Made by a program: the position numbers and the translations under genes
Shown: piece by piece, positions 1 through 13,159 of the stretch
Layout of the letters: each line of letters opens with the position of its first letter
Position numbering within the stretch: the first letter of the stretch is position 1
DNA from: Berberis thunbergii
Lineage: Eukaryota > Streptophyta > Magnoliopsida > Ranunculales > Berberidaceae
Direction: 5' to 3'
Assembly: GCA_003290165.1 (NCBI GenBank)
Contig: QNQO01000505.1
Span: forward strand, 496,001 to 560,000
Length of the DNA stretch: 64,000 nt
Notes under the pieces: model-generated
Told to the model about the DNA's origin: nothing
Databases searched by the model: none
What the model saw: only the letters and a program-made list of their open reading frames with translations

Positions 1-129
1 TCAAGTAATTCTGAATAAAATTTTTGTTTTATGACTCAAGTGCACATGTTTGTCTCTTTATGTGTTGTCTTCCACTTTTTTTTTTGGATCATTGTTTCGT
101 TCTTTAGAGTAGTTTTTTGGACAATTTCA

Positions 130-1605
130 TTGAGTGTTTACAATGTGACGGTAGTCTGAGCTGATGTGTTAGGCCTTGCTAAATAGATACGCATCGTAGC
201 TTGGCTTGGTAGTTTAGACTTAAAAATTATAATAATTGTAGTCTGACTTTGAGGTTCGGGCTTCATAGATACACTCCATAGTCTAAATTGGTAGTTTAGA
301 CTTAGAAGATTTTGAATGAAATGTAAAAACGGACCTGGTGTTCTTTCCTGGTGGTCCTGCCTCGTTGGTCAACTTCAAATTTCAGACTTTAGAAGATTTA
401 TAAAATATCTAATCTAACTTGATGATCCTGACTAGTTAAGTAATCTTCATTGTTTGACTTGGTGATCGGACACAATTTTTTTGAAGTAAATGTCTACTCT
501 GACTTGAATGTCTTGATTGTTGAAACACTTCGTTGTCCGACTTGGTGATCGGACAAGAACATTTTTAGATATCTAGTCTGACTTTGTGGTCGTGACCAGC
601 TGCATACACTTCGTTGTTTGACTTGGTGATCGGGCAAGAAGATTTTTGGAATAAAATATCTAGTCTGGCTTTGTTGTCTTGACTAGTTTCATAAACTTCA
701 TTGTTCAACATGGTGATCGAACAAGAAAACTTTGAATTTAATTATTTACTCTGACTTGGTGGTCCTGATTAGCTGCATACACTTCGTTGTTTGACTTGGT
801 GATTGGGCAAGAAGATTTTTTAATTAAAATATCTAGCTTGACTTTATGGTCCTCACTAGCTGGATACACTTCATTGTCCGACTTGTCCGAATTTAATTAT
901 CTAGTCATACTTGGTGGTCCTGACTAGCTTCATCCTCTTCGTTGTTCGACTTAGTGATCGAACATGAAGATTTTTGAAGTAAATGTATAGCCTGACTTGG
1001 TGGTCCTGACTAGCTGCATATACTGCATTGTCTGACTTGGTGATTGACAAGAAGATTTTTGAATTTAACTATCTAGTCTGACTTGGTGGTCCTAACTAGA
1101 TGCATACACTTCGTTGTCCAACTTGGTGATCAAACAAACAAATTTTTGACTTAAAATTTCTAGCCTGACTTTGTGGTTCTGATTAGCTGCATCTGTTTCA
1201 TTGTTCGACTTGGTGATCAGACAAGAAGATTATCTCGTCTAACTTGGTGGTCCTGACTAGCTTCATACATTTCGTTGTCCGACTTGGTGACCGGACACTA
1301 ATTTTTTTGAAGTAAATGTCTAATTTGATTTGGTTGTTCTGACTAGCTGAATACACTTTGTTGTCTGAATTGGTGATCGGTCAAGGAGATTTTTAAATAT
1401 CTAGTCTAACTTGGTAGTCGCGACTAGTTGCATACACTTCGTTGTTCGACTTGGTAACTGTATAAGAAGATTTTTTAATTTAATTATCTAGTTTGACTTG
1501 GTGGTTCTGACTAGCTGCATACACCTCGTTGTCCGACTTGGTGATCAGACAAAAAGATTTTTAAATATATAGTTTGACTTTGTGGTCCTAACTAGCCGAA
1601 ATTAC
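130..1605. repeat. ~87-bp tandem repeat array beside Tat pol
   Basis: About sixteen degenerate units of roughly 87 bp lie head to tail. Each holds the words ctgacttggtggtcctgact, tacacttcgttgtccgactt and ggtgatcggacaagaagatt. The unit spacing was read from ctgcatacacttcg near 601, 688 and 774. The array abuts the 3' end of the minus-strand pol remnant. Tat-lineage gypsy elements are known to carry tandem arrays between pol and the 3' LTR, so this is read as the 3' untranslated region of that element. The copy nearest position 130 is the most divergent. Confidence 0.8.
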
Positions 1606-1609
1606 TGGA

Positions 1610-4565
1610 ATGAGAGATGGAAACTTGTGTAATGTAATCATTTATTGATAGTACGTTTTTCAGGTTTTTGACATTCTATGGCTTCTTGAGTTGTTCTTCA
1701 TTTGATTTTTCTAACTAGTATCGTCCTGGCCTATTGATTTTAATCACTTTGTGTGGCTCTTCCCAATTTGGGTTTAACTACCCCGCACTTGGTTATTTTG
1801 CATTCAACTGGATCTTTCTGAGTACCCAGTTACCAATTTTGAATGCACAGGGTTTGACTTTCTTATTGTAATAGTTGGTCATTCTCTGCTGGCAGGATAC
1901 CTTTTGATTGAACCTCTGCTTGTTTAAGATCTAGTCTGATGCAGAGTGCTTCATCATTGTCTTCCAACCGGAACTGTTCAGCTCTGAAGGTGGGCATGCC
2001 AATCTCGACTAGTACCATTGCCTCCAACCCATAAGTTAGGGCAAATGGTGTTTATCTAGTTGGAGTTATTTTTATTGTAATGTAGTTATAGATAATGCCT
2101 TGCAGTTCAGATACCCATAATCCTTTTGCTGTTGTAACATTTTTTGATAGCCTCAAGGATTGTTCGATTGGTGACGTCTGCTTCCATTTGCTTGCAGATG
2201 ACCAGGTGCTGAAAAGGGGCGATTAATGCTCAAGTTCTCATATAACTTCTTGATATTTTTGTATCCGAATTGGGTCCCATTATCGGTGACAATTCTTCTG
2301 GGGATTTTGAATCTACATATCATTTTTCCACAAGAAGTTCTCGATCTAAGCTAGTGGTTGTACTTATACCCATTTGGTAAAGTAGTTGATTGCTACAAGA
2401 AGGTACTTCTTCCTGTCGGATAGTGGAAGTGGACCTACAATATCCATTTCCCATTGTGCAAATGGGCATAGACTATTCATCGGGATTATGTTCTGACCTG
2501 GCATGTTTGTGTATAGAGCAAATCGTTGACACTTATCACACAATCGGACAAGTTCGTTAGCATCCTTTTGCATTGTTGTCCAATAATATCCTAATGTTAG
2601 GGCTTTGTGAGCCAGTGTTCTACCTCTCATATGATTCCAACATATGTTGAAATGAATTTATCGAAGAACGAAGTCGGCGTCAATTGGGTGACTGACATCT
2701 TAGTAGCGGACCTACAGCCTGCCACTTTTCAATGTGTACCATATTGCTCTATTCCGCAGCTTACGGGCCTCAATTTTGTCTGTTGGTAGAGTTTCATTTT
2801 ATATGTAGCTAGAAGTGGAGCTATCTAAGTGTCTTCCAGATCTGTTGCACATACTTTTCCAAGATTGAGCTTTCTTGTACTGTGGTAAGGGGATTGACGA
2901 TTATTTTTTTTGCATGTGATGCTTCATTCGCCAAGCTGTTTGTTTTATGATTATCCGTCCTGGCACAGCATCAGACGATGACTGCATTGAAGCCTTTGAT
3001 CAGGTCGCTTGCCTTTTGGTGGTATGTTTTCATTCGTGCGTCTTTTACTTGGAATTCTCCGTTCAATTGGTTGACCACCAATTTAGAGTTAGTGAAAACA
3101 CTGATGTCTTTTACTCCGAGATGTTTAGCTAATCATAGTCCGATTATTAACGCTTCATATTCAGTTTTGTTGTTGGAAGTGTTGAAACTGAATTTGATAT
3201 CTTTTCTAAAGTCATCCTAACTGGGGTGTAGAGAATAATTTAAGCTCCATTTTCCTTCTCGGTAGATGCTCCATCACAATGCAGGATCCATCCTTGAGGG
3301 TGGGATTCAACAGTTTCTTGCTCCTTATCATTGTCTGGCTGATACTTGCTACCGCCTATGAATTTGGCAATGATATCCGTCAGTGCTTGAGTTTTTATTG
3401 ATGTTTTTGGAGCATAGTTGATGTCAACGTAACCAAACTATATCTCCTATCTCACCATTCTGCCGGACAACTCGGGTTTGTGCAATACTGACCGAAGTGG
3501 ATGTTTGATCATTATAGTGATGGAATGGGAATGGAAGTATGGGGATAACTTTCTTGAAGACACGACCAATGCCATTGCTAATTTTTCCAATGCGGGATAG
3601 TTAGCTTCTGTGTCCGCAAATGTTTTGTTGAAGTAGTAGACTGGCTTCTGTATTTCCTGTTCTCACATATCAGGGCGGAGCACTGCGTGTTCTGATACTA
3701 ATAGATACAAGTATAGTGTCTCACCTAGCTTTGGCTTTGAAAGTAATTTTGTACTCCCCATGTATGCCTTTAGGTTTTGGAAAGCCTGTTCACATTCCTC
3801 ATTCCATTTGAAAACTTTGTTCCCTTTCAAAATCATGAAAAATGGGAGGCATTTGTCTGACGATTTGGAGATGAACTTAATGAAGGCTACCATCCTGCCG
3901 TTAAGGCTCTATACACCTTTGATGTTGGTGGGCTTTTGCATGCTTAGGAGTGTTTGTATCTGCTTCGAATCAACATCAATACCTTTTTGGTTGACCATGG
4001 ACTCGAGGAATTTTCCTAACTCTATTCCGAATGTATACTGTTGTGGATTGAGTTTCATCTTGTACTTGCAAAGTTGGGAGAAGGCTTGTTGTAGGACTTT
4101 GATGTGGTCCTCTTTGAGTAGGCATTTTACTAGCATATCATCGATGTATACTTCCATGGTCTTGCCAATCTGATCTTTAAACATTCTGTTGACCAGGCGT
4201 TGGTACGACCCTCCAGCATTTTTTAATCCGAACAACATCACTCGGTAGCAATACGTACCTCTTTCTGTTACAAATGATGTCTTCTCTCCATCTGGTGGAT
4301 GCATATTTGGATGCATCTATATTTGGTTATAGTTGGAATATGCATCCATGAAGCTGAGAAGTCCATGCCCGGATGTTGTGGCCACTATCTGATCTATACA
4401 AAAGTAGAAAGTTGTCTTTTGGACAGACTTTATTGAGATCTGTGTAATCCAAGTAGACCCTCCACTTCGCATTTTTCTTTTTAACCATAATTGTTGGCCA
4501 GCCAGTCTGGGTAGTGGGACTCCTTGATCATTTCGGCACTCAGCAATTGGTGCACCTTCTCATTG
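1610..4565 (-). pseudogene. Ty3/gypsy (Tat lineage) pol remnant: RT, RNase H, integrase
   Basis: The minus strand encodes broken pieces of a gypsy polyprotein in the usual order. Reverse transcriptase lies at about 4480-3900, with FMDAYSNYNQI followed by a stop and then the active-site motif YIDDMLVK near 4150. The start of RNase H (FKWNEECEQAFQNLKAY) is near 3800. The integrase zinc finger and core start lie at 2630-2364, with CDKCQRFA and MDIVGPLP, and TDNGTQF follows near 2290. Several stops and frameshifts separate the pieces, for example a one-base loss near 4488, so this is a dead copy. YIDDMLV and the neighbouring tandem array fit the Tat/Ogre/Retand group. No gag or protease is visible above 4565, so the 5' half is missing. 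It could be a different family from the Tat element at 35.5-51 kb. Confidence 0.88.
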
Positions 4566-5205
4566 ATGGCCTAGCTAAGGCACGAACCATGCAAGCAGAC
4601 AGATAGAGACGAGAGAATAATAATACATGTTTACAAACTTAAGATCTAGATGTCCTAGATTCCTTTATCGATGGAAAAACTTGACCCTATTCGATAACAC
4701 TGAAAACCTTTGACCATATTTATTTTTTTGGGTCTAAAATCCTTCATTTTGCTTCAAGCTTTTGTCAAACTGAACCAAAGAGGTCAGTGATTATATTATA
4801 TTTTCTATATTTCGTTTGAGAGTTGTTTTTTCCAGAATGTTTAGAAACCTCAAGAGCCAGGCTGACAGCGTCAGACGTGCCCATTACCATCCATCATCCT
4901 AGATATTGATTCAGCCTGGTGTTGTCGGCTTGGCTCTTTAGAATTAGGGAAGCCTCAAAGAGCAGTTATACAATCAAAACAAGTTATTAAGACTCAAGTA
5001 TCTTCAGTTTGTGGTAGTTCTCTTCTTCAAAGTTTCTCCGAGTGTTCGTTGGTGGTTGCATAACATTAGGACTTGGCTAACAAGAAAATTTTTCTCTCAA
5101 CAAAGTCAACGATGAGTTGAGTTTGTTAACATGTTTGACATACATATATTGCTGCAATGGTACTGTTTTGGAATCGGAAAATGGTTGAACGCAATGTTTC
5201 ACTTT
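4566..5205. other. Gene-free stretch with a small inverted-repeat element
   Basis: No coding region was recognised. At about 4848-4950 an imperfect inverted repeat begins aagagccaggctgac and ends gtcggcttggctctt, with about 70 bp between the arms. It resembles a short foldback MITE, but no target duplication was found. The sequence at 59527-59690 has a similar aagagc...gctctc plan and may be related. Confidence 0.4.
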
Positions 5206-5207
5206 GT

Positions 5208-6790
5208 ATGTTGACCAAGGTATTCTCATGTCATTGGCACGACAAAAGTTTAACATGATAAATAGAGTTTATTCTTCTTTAAATATAAAGATAAATAAAT
5301 ATCAAAATATTGGGTATGAGAATCGAACTCATGCACTCTTGATGCTTTAAGTTATATGTGATCCGTTAGAGTCTTATATTTAGATAAATTTCAGCCGTTT
5401 TTTACCTCTAACCTCAAACACTATCCTGATTTGTAATATAGACTAGGGTATTCCCCGTGCCATCGACAGTCAACTTCGACAGGGGTATTTGAGTCCTATG
5501 CGAACTTAAATTTTAGCCAAACAATCTCCCCTCCCCTTTTATGTGATCTGTTAGATCTTTATATTTTCAATGTGTCTTAAATTAGATAACAGTTATTTTT
5601 TGAAAACATGCATATTTAAAACTTAAAACGTTTGCATTAATGATTATTTCATTGGAAAGATATACAAAAATGCATTTCCACCATACCAAATTTACTAAAA
5701 TTCGACAACTAAGTAGATAACTATGATGATTTACATTTAAAAAAAAAAAAACAAAATTTGTATCTCTTCACCACATATACATTCCATCAACTTATTTACC
5801 TTTTTGTCATTTTTATTTGTGCTTCTACTTACAACTTATTTACAAAAATGTCATTGTTGATAGTGAATATTAACCATCAACATCTTTCTCAAACTTTCAA
5901 TATTAGCCGTCTTTTATCTCAAAACAACATTCTGATTTGTAATATAGACTAGGGTATTCCCCGTGCTGTTGGAACGATAAAGTTTAAAAGTTGTCAAAAC
6001 ATGATCACTCTTAAGTTTTCATCCTCCATACTTACATGCCTAATCACTACCATCAACAATTAAAGACAAATAAATAAATATCAAAATGTTGGGTATGAGA
6101 ATCGAACTCATGCACTCTTGGTGCTTTAAGTACTAAGTGATCCGTTAGATTATCATATTTGGGTAAATCTCAGCCGTATTTTATCTCCAACCTAAACACC
6201 ATCTTGATTTGTAATATAGACTAGGGTATTCCGCGTGCCGTTGGCACGATAAAAGTTTAAAATTTGTCAAAACATGATCACCCTTAAGTTTTCACTACCA
6301 TTAACAGTTGAAGAAAAATAAATAAATATCAAAATACTGGGTATGGGAATCGAACTCATGCACTCTTGGTGCTTTAATTTTTATGTGATCCGTTAGATTC
6401 ATATGTTTGGATAAATCTCAGTCGTCTTTTATCTCCTACTTCAAACACCATCTTGTTTTGTAAGTTGTCAAAATATGATCACCCTTGAGTTTTCATCATT
6501 CGCTACATCACCACCATCAACAATTGAAGAAAAATAAATAAATATAAAAAATGTTGGGTGTTAGAATCGAACTCATGCACTTTTGTTGCTTTAAGATCAA
6601 TGTGATTAGAAAAATAAATAAATATCAAATGTTAGGCATGATAATCGAACTCATGCACTCTTGGTGCTTTAAGTTCTATAAGATCCATCAGATTCATATA
6701 TTTGGTTAAATTTGAGTCATTTTTTATCCCTCACCCCAAACACCGTCCTGTTTTGTAAGATAAACTATGGTATTCCCCGTGTCGTTGGCA
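5208..6790 (-). mobile_element. Array of Helitron 3' ends
   Basis: Read on the minus strand, the same terminus appears near 5470-5443, 5975-5949 and 6250-6221, with weaker forms near 5240 and 6763. It has a short hairpin (gtgcc-aac-ggcac), then ggggaataccctag, then T. A hairpin followed by CTAG and insertion before T is the signature of a Helitron 3' end. Units repeat about every 270-280 bp and share the body tgggtatgagaatcgaactc. No Helitron 5' end (TC) and no Rep/helicase coding sequence was found, so this is a non-autonomous tandem array of ends. The repeated termini are clear; their assignment to Helitrons rests on family knowledge. Confidence 0.65.
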
Positions 6791-6935
6791 CTACCGTACG
6801 ATACTAACTATTTACATCGCGTCTTATCTTTTTATCATATTTCTCATGACTTTAACTATGTTGAAACATCACTTGACATGACTCTAGGAATTTTAGGTCA
6901 ATATGTTATTAACTACTGGTACATGGGCTTAAACT

Positions 6936-6937
<2 letters not shown>

Positions 6938-7028
<91 letters not shown>
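6938..7028. repeat. (AAT)n microsatellite
   Basis: About 30 uninterrupted AAT units. Flanking sequence to 7244 is AT-rich and shows no gene. Confidence 0.97.
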
Positions 7029-7030
<2 letters not shown>

Positions 7031-7244
7031 GACTAAAAAATTTACCATTAAAAAAAAGTTATCTAATAAATACATATTGTCATTCAAGACATGTATCACT
7101 AATCATACCCCAAGGTTATGACACATGTACCATTACCACTAAACATATTTATTTAATATATGTTCAGTCATTCATCTTTTTAATATCAATTACAGTATTA
7201 TCTCAACCACAAATATTTGGTGTTTCTGTAATGATAGCTTAAAC

Positions 7245-7819
7245 TAGGGGTGGGCATCCCATCCCGCAATCCCGAACTCGTCTTGTCCCGATTTTTTTGA
7301 GATCTTATGGGATTGATCAAACTCATCCCAATCTCGTCCCGTCCCATCTAGAGTGGGATGAGATTGGGATGAAGATTTTCAATCTCGCCTATCCCGTCCC
7401 GAAATTATTTATTATTAATTTTAATAAAAATACTCTTCTAAATTAAAGTTTAGGATGTGTTGAAATTAAATCAATGTAAGATGAAATTCTATATGAAATC
7501 TAAATGAATTGAATCATTAATTCTAAATGAAATTTAACTCTTCCAACAAAAAGTTTAATATTTATTTATTTAATATCTATTATCATTTATGATGTAAGTT
7601 ATATGTTTTGACATTATTGATGTGTGAGTAATGTGAGATAAAATTCTTTTTGTTATTTTTTATTGGAGGACTATTTAGTACGTGCTCATCTCGTCCCGCC
7701 CCGATCCCATTTGAGATAGGACGAGGTCGGGATGAGGTCTATTTCGTCCTGATCTTGAATGAATGGGATGTGATAGGGATGAGTCTATCTCGTCTCATTC
7801 CGTCCCGTGTCCACCCCTA
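7245..7819. mobile_element. hAT-type MITE (TAGGGGTGGGCA family), copy 1
   Basis: The 575-bp element starts TAGGGGTGGGCATCCC and ends GTCCACCCCTA. A perfect 8-bp target duplication, gcttaaac, lies at 7237-7244 and 7820-7827. The ends are rich in repeats of the word atcccgtcccg on both strands. There is no coding capacity. TIR plus 8-bp duplication fit the hAT superfamily. Copies 2 and 3 are at 14545 and 32243. Confidence 0.88.
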
Positions 7820-7827
7820 GCTTAAAC

Positions 7828-9388
7828 TAAATTAATTACAATATTCTTGTTGAATTTTAACAGTCTATCTTGTTTTTAAAAAATTTTCTCAATACTAAAA
7901 TTTGTCATATCTCATAAATTTGCATTTGTAATTCATCAAAATGGCAAAGAACATAATAAACCACTATAACATTACTCCACATGCTAAGTGTTTGAGAAAG
8001 CAATAAAAATAAAAATAAAAATTTGCAGAATTTTGACAGAGTTTACTTTGTTTTCTTATTTTTTTTTCCAACACTAAGCCCTGTCATACACAATAATATT
8101 GCATTTGTAATGAGCAAGAAATACAGTGCCTCCAAAGTAGCACATTTTGTAAGCAAATATAAATAACATTGTGTACATGGTTAACATTGAAATCATATTG
8201 TATGCATATGTAAATCACACTGTATACAAATGTATGCTAGGATATTCAACACTGTATTCTAATGTATGTTAGGAATATTCTAACATTGAAGTTCCACTGT
8301 ACATGTCAATAAATCACATTATTCTTGTCAATAAATCTCATTGTACATGTCAAGAAATCCCCTGGGCGCTAGGCACCTGCTCACCGCCTGCTCAGCGCCT
8401 AGCGATTTTTAGAACACTGCTATTCATAGTCTAACTCGTTGGAAACTGCAACATTTTCCTCCCACTAAAGTATAATCACATGGATTTGATTAGTATGCAT
8501 TTGAGAAAAAAAAAAAAAAAATTTAACGATTAAAAAAAAAACTATTCACCCCAGTCATACAAGTCATTCCTAAATGAACTTTTGACTTCGTCTTAATGTG
8601 GTTGGTTTGTAGGACCCCTATCTAGTAGCGACTCAATTCTTTACAAAAATGTTCCACTTACTCTTATAGTTGAGAAAATTGAGCTTTTACTAGACACTTC
8701 AAACTTTCAGCTGTTATTTTCATTTATTTATTTCATCATATTCCAAAGCTTAGTTGTATCACAATACTAACAAGGAGAGGAAAGAGTTTAGATTTGAGGA
8801 TTTTTCTTTTAATTTTAGAAATTGATTATTGTGATATGTGGGGGTTCTAGTTGTATCGCAAAATGATATAAATGTTATGCTACTGAATTGTAAAACACAA
8901 GTTTATCTATATTGTAGATAATGGGGACAAATAAATAAAGCATTTGGAGTTTGGACAAATCTTGCTTTTACTGGCCTAGGAGGACTCCATTAAGTTAAAA
9001 ATATTGTTTTAAAATTTTTTTGAGCTGAAATGTGTAGGAAAATTATGAATTAGCACTAAAAAAAAAAAAAAACGAGTCAAAGTTTCAGACTGTTTAGTCA
9101 TCATTTTTTAAGATACGTGTTTGGAAGTGGTAAAAGACATTTTTTAAGATACGTGTTTAAAAGTCATTCAAAATCTCCATTGTGGAGTGCATGGGGTATT
9201 GAAATTAGTTTACAAATACAAAACAATGGGAAAGTGGTAAAAGACACGGAAAAAAGTGAAGAATTCTCATTAGCTCCGCTACTTGTACGTCCACACTTCA
9301 ACCCACTGCATGTTCCCATATACCTAAATGCTTCTTCTTAATCACACACCCTTTTCTTGACCATTTTATTCGTTCATGTAACATCAGT
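7828..9388. other. Gene-free AT-rich stretch
   Basis: No gene was recognised. Short repeats of ...tgtacatgtcaataaatc... occur at 8150-8360. They run into a GC-rich patch, gcgctaggcacctgctcacc, and end tttttagaacactg near 8423. That end resembles a hAT terminus, but the opposite end and a target duplication were not found. Confidence 0.35.
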
Positions 9389-9545
9389 GAACCCGTCTAA
9401 ATGGTGAGGAAACCAGCGAGGGAGGGGGTGCAACCCTCCATTCCCTTCGGGATGCGCGAAGGTGGATGGAATGCACGCATCTCGAGAGAGATGGAGGGTT
9501 GCATTCCTCTCCCTTGCTGGTTTCCTCGCCAATTAGAATTCCCGA
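9389..9545. mobile_element. Mutator-type hairpin MITE, copy 1
   Basis: About 155 bp, almost wholly an inverted repeat: the left arm carries gtgaggaaaccagcgaggga and the right arm tgctggtttcctcgcc. It shares the gcgaggaaa..c arm with the elements at 16406 and 16728. The flanking 9-mers (acatcagtg and agatcaatt) match at only six positions, so the exact ends are uncertain. Confidence 0.65.
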
Positions 9546-11724
9546 AGATCAATTGAGTGGAGTTGTTGAGTCACAATTTAAGTTTCGCTGTGGGAACGAA
9601 TCTTTATTTATTTTTTTTAATAAAAGCATATCGCATATATATTAGAAATGTCGGTTAAAGTACTGGTGTTCTGTCATAGTGGCTAGTTTGTGAGCCTCAT
9701 AATTGAATTATCTACTGATAAAATTACAAAACTAAAAGGGATGAATAGTAAGTAATCTTCAGATGCTGGTGATGAGGGGCCGCCAAACCCAGTCCATGTC
9801 CTCCCAAGAGTGTCGTAAATCAGCATACATACTGGAAATAAGTTGTTCGGAGTCGCCCAACAAGAAACATGTTCTCCACTGTCGTGCTATGATTAGAAGC
9901 AAAGCCGCCTCATCTGCATGACATTCAGCATCGTATTGTTCGTTACTTTTCTTCAATGGGGCATGTCACCTAAGCAATAATCTCGCATTGGAGATTGATC
10001 GCAAAAATACCGATAGGGCCTTGTTGAGATGAGGCAACGAAACTAGCATCATAAGTAACAATAATTGTATCTGGATCCTGGTGTTGGGGAATGGGTCTGA
10101 GCTGTAAGGATCTAGAATTAAGGGGATGATTCCTGACTGTTTAGATTTGAACATGAATAAGATGAATCTTGGTTGTGGCTAACTCTGTGAAAGGACCATA
10201 TGAGGAGGGCAAGTCTGACTCAGAGGGGGTAATGGACGCTTGGTTTGACCGAAAGTCGGTGAGTATTGTTGTGGCAAGGAAATGGTTAATGAAGTCCACT
10301 ATATCAGCATCTTGGGTAGTGAGTATGTATTGGTGACTCGGGGAATTGGTGCTTGTGGGGAACCATTAGTATTTTCCAATTTTTTCAAATACAGTGAAAA
10401 GAAGATAGGAACTATTGAGGGAAAATATTGGTATTAATGAAAACCCAATTGTTTCGAGTTTGCCAAATAATAAGGGGGAAGGCAGTGAATTGCGCAAGCA
10501 TTCCATCCTTGATATCTTTGTGCATGTTTGTAGTATCTCATATGAAATTGAGAAAGTGAGAAGTAGTTGGCATTATACAGTTATCACTACAAAAAAAAAA
10601 CTTTAATAGCTACGGAAACTAGCGACGGTTTTTTGATACCGTTGCTAATTATAAGATTTGCGACGGCAAAAAACCGTCACTAATGGTTTTGACACTGTTT
10701 CAACCAATAATTTTAAAAATCCGTCGCTAAATATTTTGCGACGGTATCTTAATCGTCGTTAAGCTTTACAAATAAAATTCATTAGCTACAGTATTCTACC
10801 ATAGCTAATGGATTTTGTAAAATATATATATATATATATAAACATTTAGCGACGACACAGTGCTGCCTCTAAGCTTTACATTTAGCTAATGGATTAAATA
10901 TATATATATATATATATATACAAAAAAAAAAATTTAGCCACGGTAAATGAGCCGTCGCTAAGTTTACAAAGATTTTTTATTAGCGACGGCCCAAAACCGT
11001 CGCTAATTGATTTTAAAAAAATCAATTATAAACAAAAACATTTAGCTACGACAACACACCGTCGCTAGGCTTAACATTATTTTTATATTATCGACGGTTT
11101 ATTTGACATTATTTTTATTTTAGCGACGACAACAAAACCGTCGCTAATTGATTTTTTTTAAAATAACATTAATTTTATATTAGTGAAGGCAAAACACCGT
11201 CGCTAATTTTTTTTATAAAAACAATGTATAACATTATTTTTATATTAGCGACGGCAAAAAATCGTGGCTAATTGATTTTTTTAAATAACATTATTTTTAT
11301 ATTACTTACTATATAAAAATAACATTACTATACTATACTTACTATATAATAATTCTAAGATATAGTCATTTTGATTAATTTAATGAATTAAAAAAAGTAT
11401 GAAAATTTCATTTTGGCCTAGTGGATGTGTGTAGATAGTGAGCAGTGTGTCTCCTTTTCTGACCAGAGAATAATTCAACAACACACAAGTCATGATTCTT
11501 CTTTTATATATATATATTTGAAGGATTTTGATGATTTGGACTTAATTATTATTTGGAGGGAATTTGAGTTTGGTTTGGTGGTGCCTTTTTTGTTCTTGGA
11601 AGATCATCATAAGAAGATAATTTATGGTAAGAGTGGGGAAGGTGTGTTTTAAGGGAGGGGTCCTCTATAGTGACTTGGCAAATTAAACAGTAAAAAAAAC
11701 AACAAAGGGCGACTAGCTAGGGGG

Positions 11725-12490
11725 TAGGGATGGTAGTGGGGCGGATTTTCACGGATATTCGTCTCACTCGCCCCCATTTGAGGGGGATTTGGTAAAGGAT
11801 TACTGGATTTTCGGTCTCCTCTCCATCGCTGTCTCGGTTTCCTATACACCTCGGCCACATACCAACAACAAGTTTCTCTCGGCTGCCATCGTCTCATTCT
11901 CTGCGCTGTCTCGGTGTCCTCTCCATCTCGGCCAAAGACCAACGGGCAATAGGCCTCTCTCCATCTCCGTCGCGTCGTTCTTCTTAAAAAACAAAAAATT
12001 TGATCTCAGATCTGACAGCAAAATCAGATCACGATGGAGATGAAGAGGGAGCGTCTGGTTAGTTAACCTATTTGATATTCACGGTGGTTAGTGGCGGTGG
12101 TCTCCTCTTCATCTTCCCTCCCTCGAAGGTCAAACTCAAATCTGTCGGCCGCCTCCCTCTCCCTCTCCCTCTCCCCTCCCTTCCCTAGCTTCAAGATATC
12201 AGATCTAAAATCAGATCTGAAATAAGATCATCTGAGTTATATCAGATCTCAGATCTAAAATCTGATTTCAGATATCGATTTTTTTTTGTATTTTTTTGTA
12301 CTTTTTTTGTACGAATTCTCTGTAATTCTTTGTCATTCTCTGTAAGATATGAGTTATATCAGATAATGAAGTATATTTTCTGTAATTCTTTGTTATAATT
12401 TTGTGCGAATTGGCGAGGCAGATTCGGGGATCCGTTATTCCTGACGGATCGGGGATGGATTTGCTCAAATCTGCCCCGTTGCCATCCCTA
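11725..12490. mobile_element. hAT-type element nested in the CACTA element
   Basis: The 766-bp element starts TAGGGATGGTAGTGGGGC and ends GCCCCGTTGCCATCCCTA. The flanking octamers ctaggggg (11717-11724) and ctgggggg (12491-12498) match at 7 of 8 positions. Its interior at about 12110-12330 (gccgcctccctctccctctc, then agatct-rich sequence, then a T-rich tract) resembles 13380-13620 of the surrounding CACTA element. No transposase is visible. Confidence 0.8.
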
Positions 12491-13159
12491 CTGGGGGGGG
12501 GGTGAAAGTAAGGCCCAATTTCCGACAAAAGTAACTTGAGAGTGGGCCTCAAAATGATGTTGGAGAAAATTTAGGGTCTATAGTGATGATGATGATGATG
12601 GATTTTTTTTTTAAAATAACATATTTTTATATTAGCGACGGCAAACAACCGTCGCTAATTGTTTTTTTTTATATTAGCGATGACAAAAATCGTCGCTAAT
12701 TGATTTAAAAAAAAAGCAACCGTCGCTAATTGGTTTTTTTGAATAAAGAATTTAGCTACGGTAAAAAATTGTCGCTAAGTAGTAGATTTTTTATACTAGT
12801 GACGGCAAAAAATCTTCGCTAATTGGTTATTTTTTTTAATTTTACACTAAAGAATTTAGCTACGGCAAAAAACCGTGGCTAAGTTTTAGATTATTTTTTA
12901 TTAGCGACGGCAAAAAATCGTCTTTAATTGGTTTTTTTAAAAAAATTATACACTAAAGAATTTAGCTACGGCAAAAAACCGTGGCTAAGTTTTGAGATTA
13001 TTTTTTATTAGCGACGGCAAAAAACGTTGCTAATTGGTTTTAAAAAAAAATTGTACACTGAAGAATTTAGCTACGACAAAAAAACGTGGCTAAGTTTTAG
13101 ATTATTTTTTTATTAGCGACGGCAAACAACCGTCGCTAATTGTTAAAAAAATATCACCG

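Noticed and set aside
130..1605. CRISPR array
   Set aside because: Repeats are contiguous and degenerate, with no unique spacers, and the DNA is from a plant nucleus.
5300..6680. True tRNA genes
   Set aside because: Only the T-arm and part of a variable arm are visible. No acceptor stem, D-arm or anticodon arm could be completed, and the motif repeats within a Helitron array.
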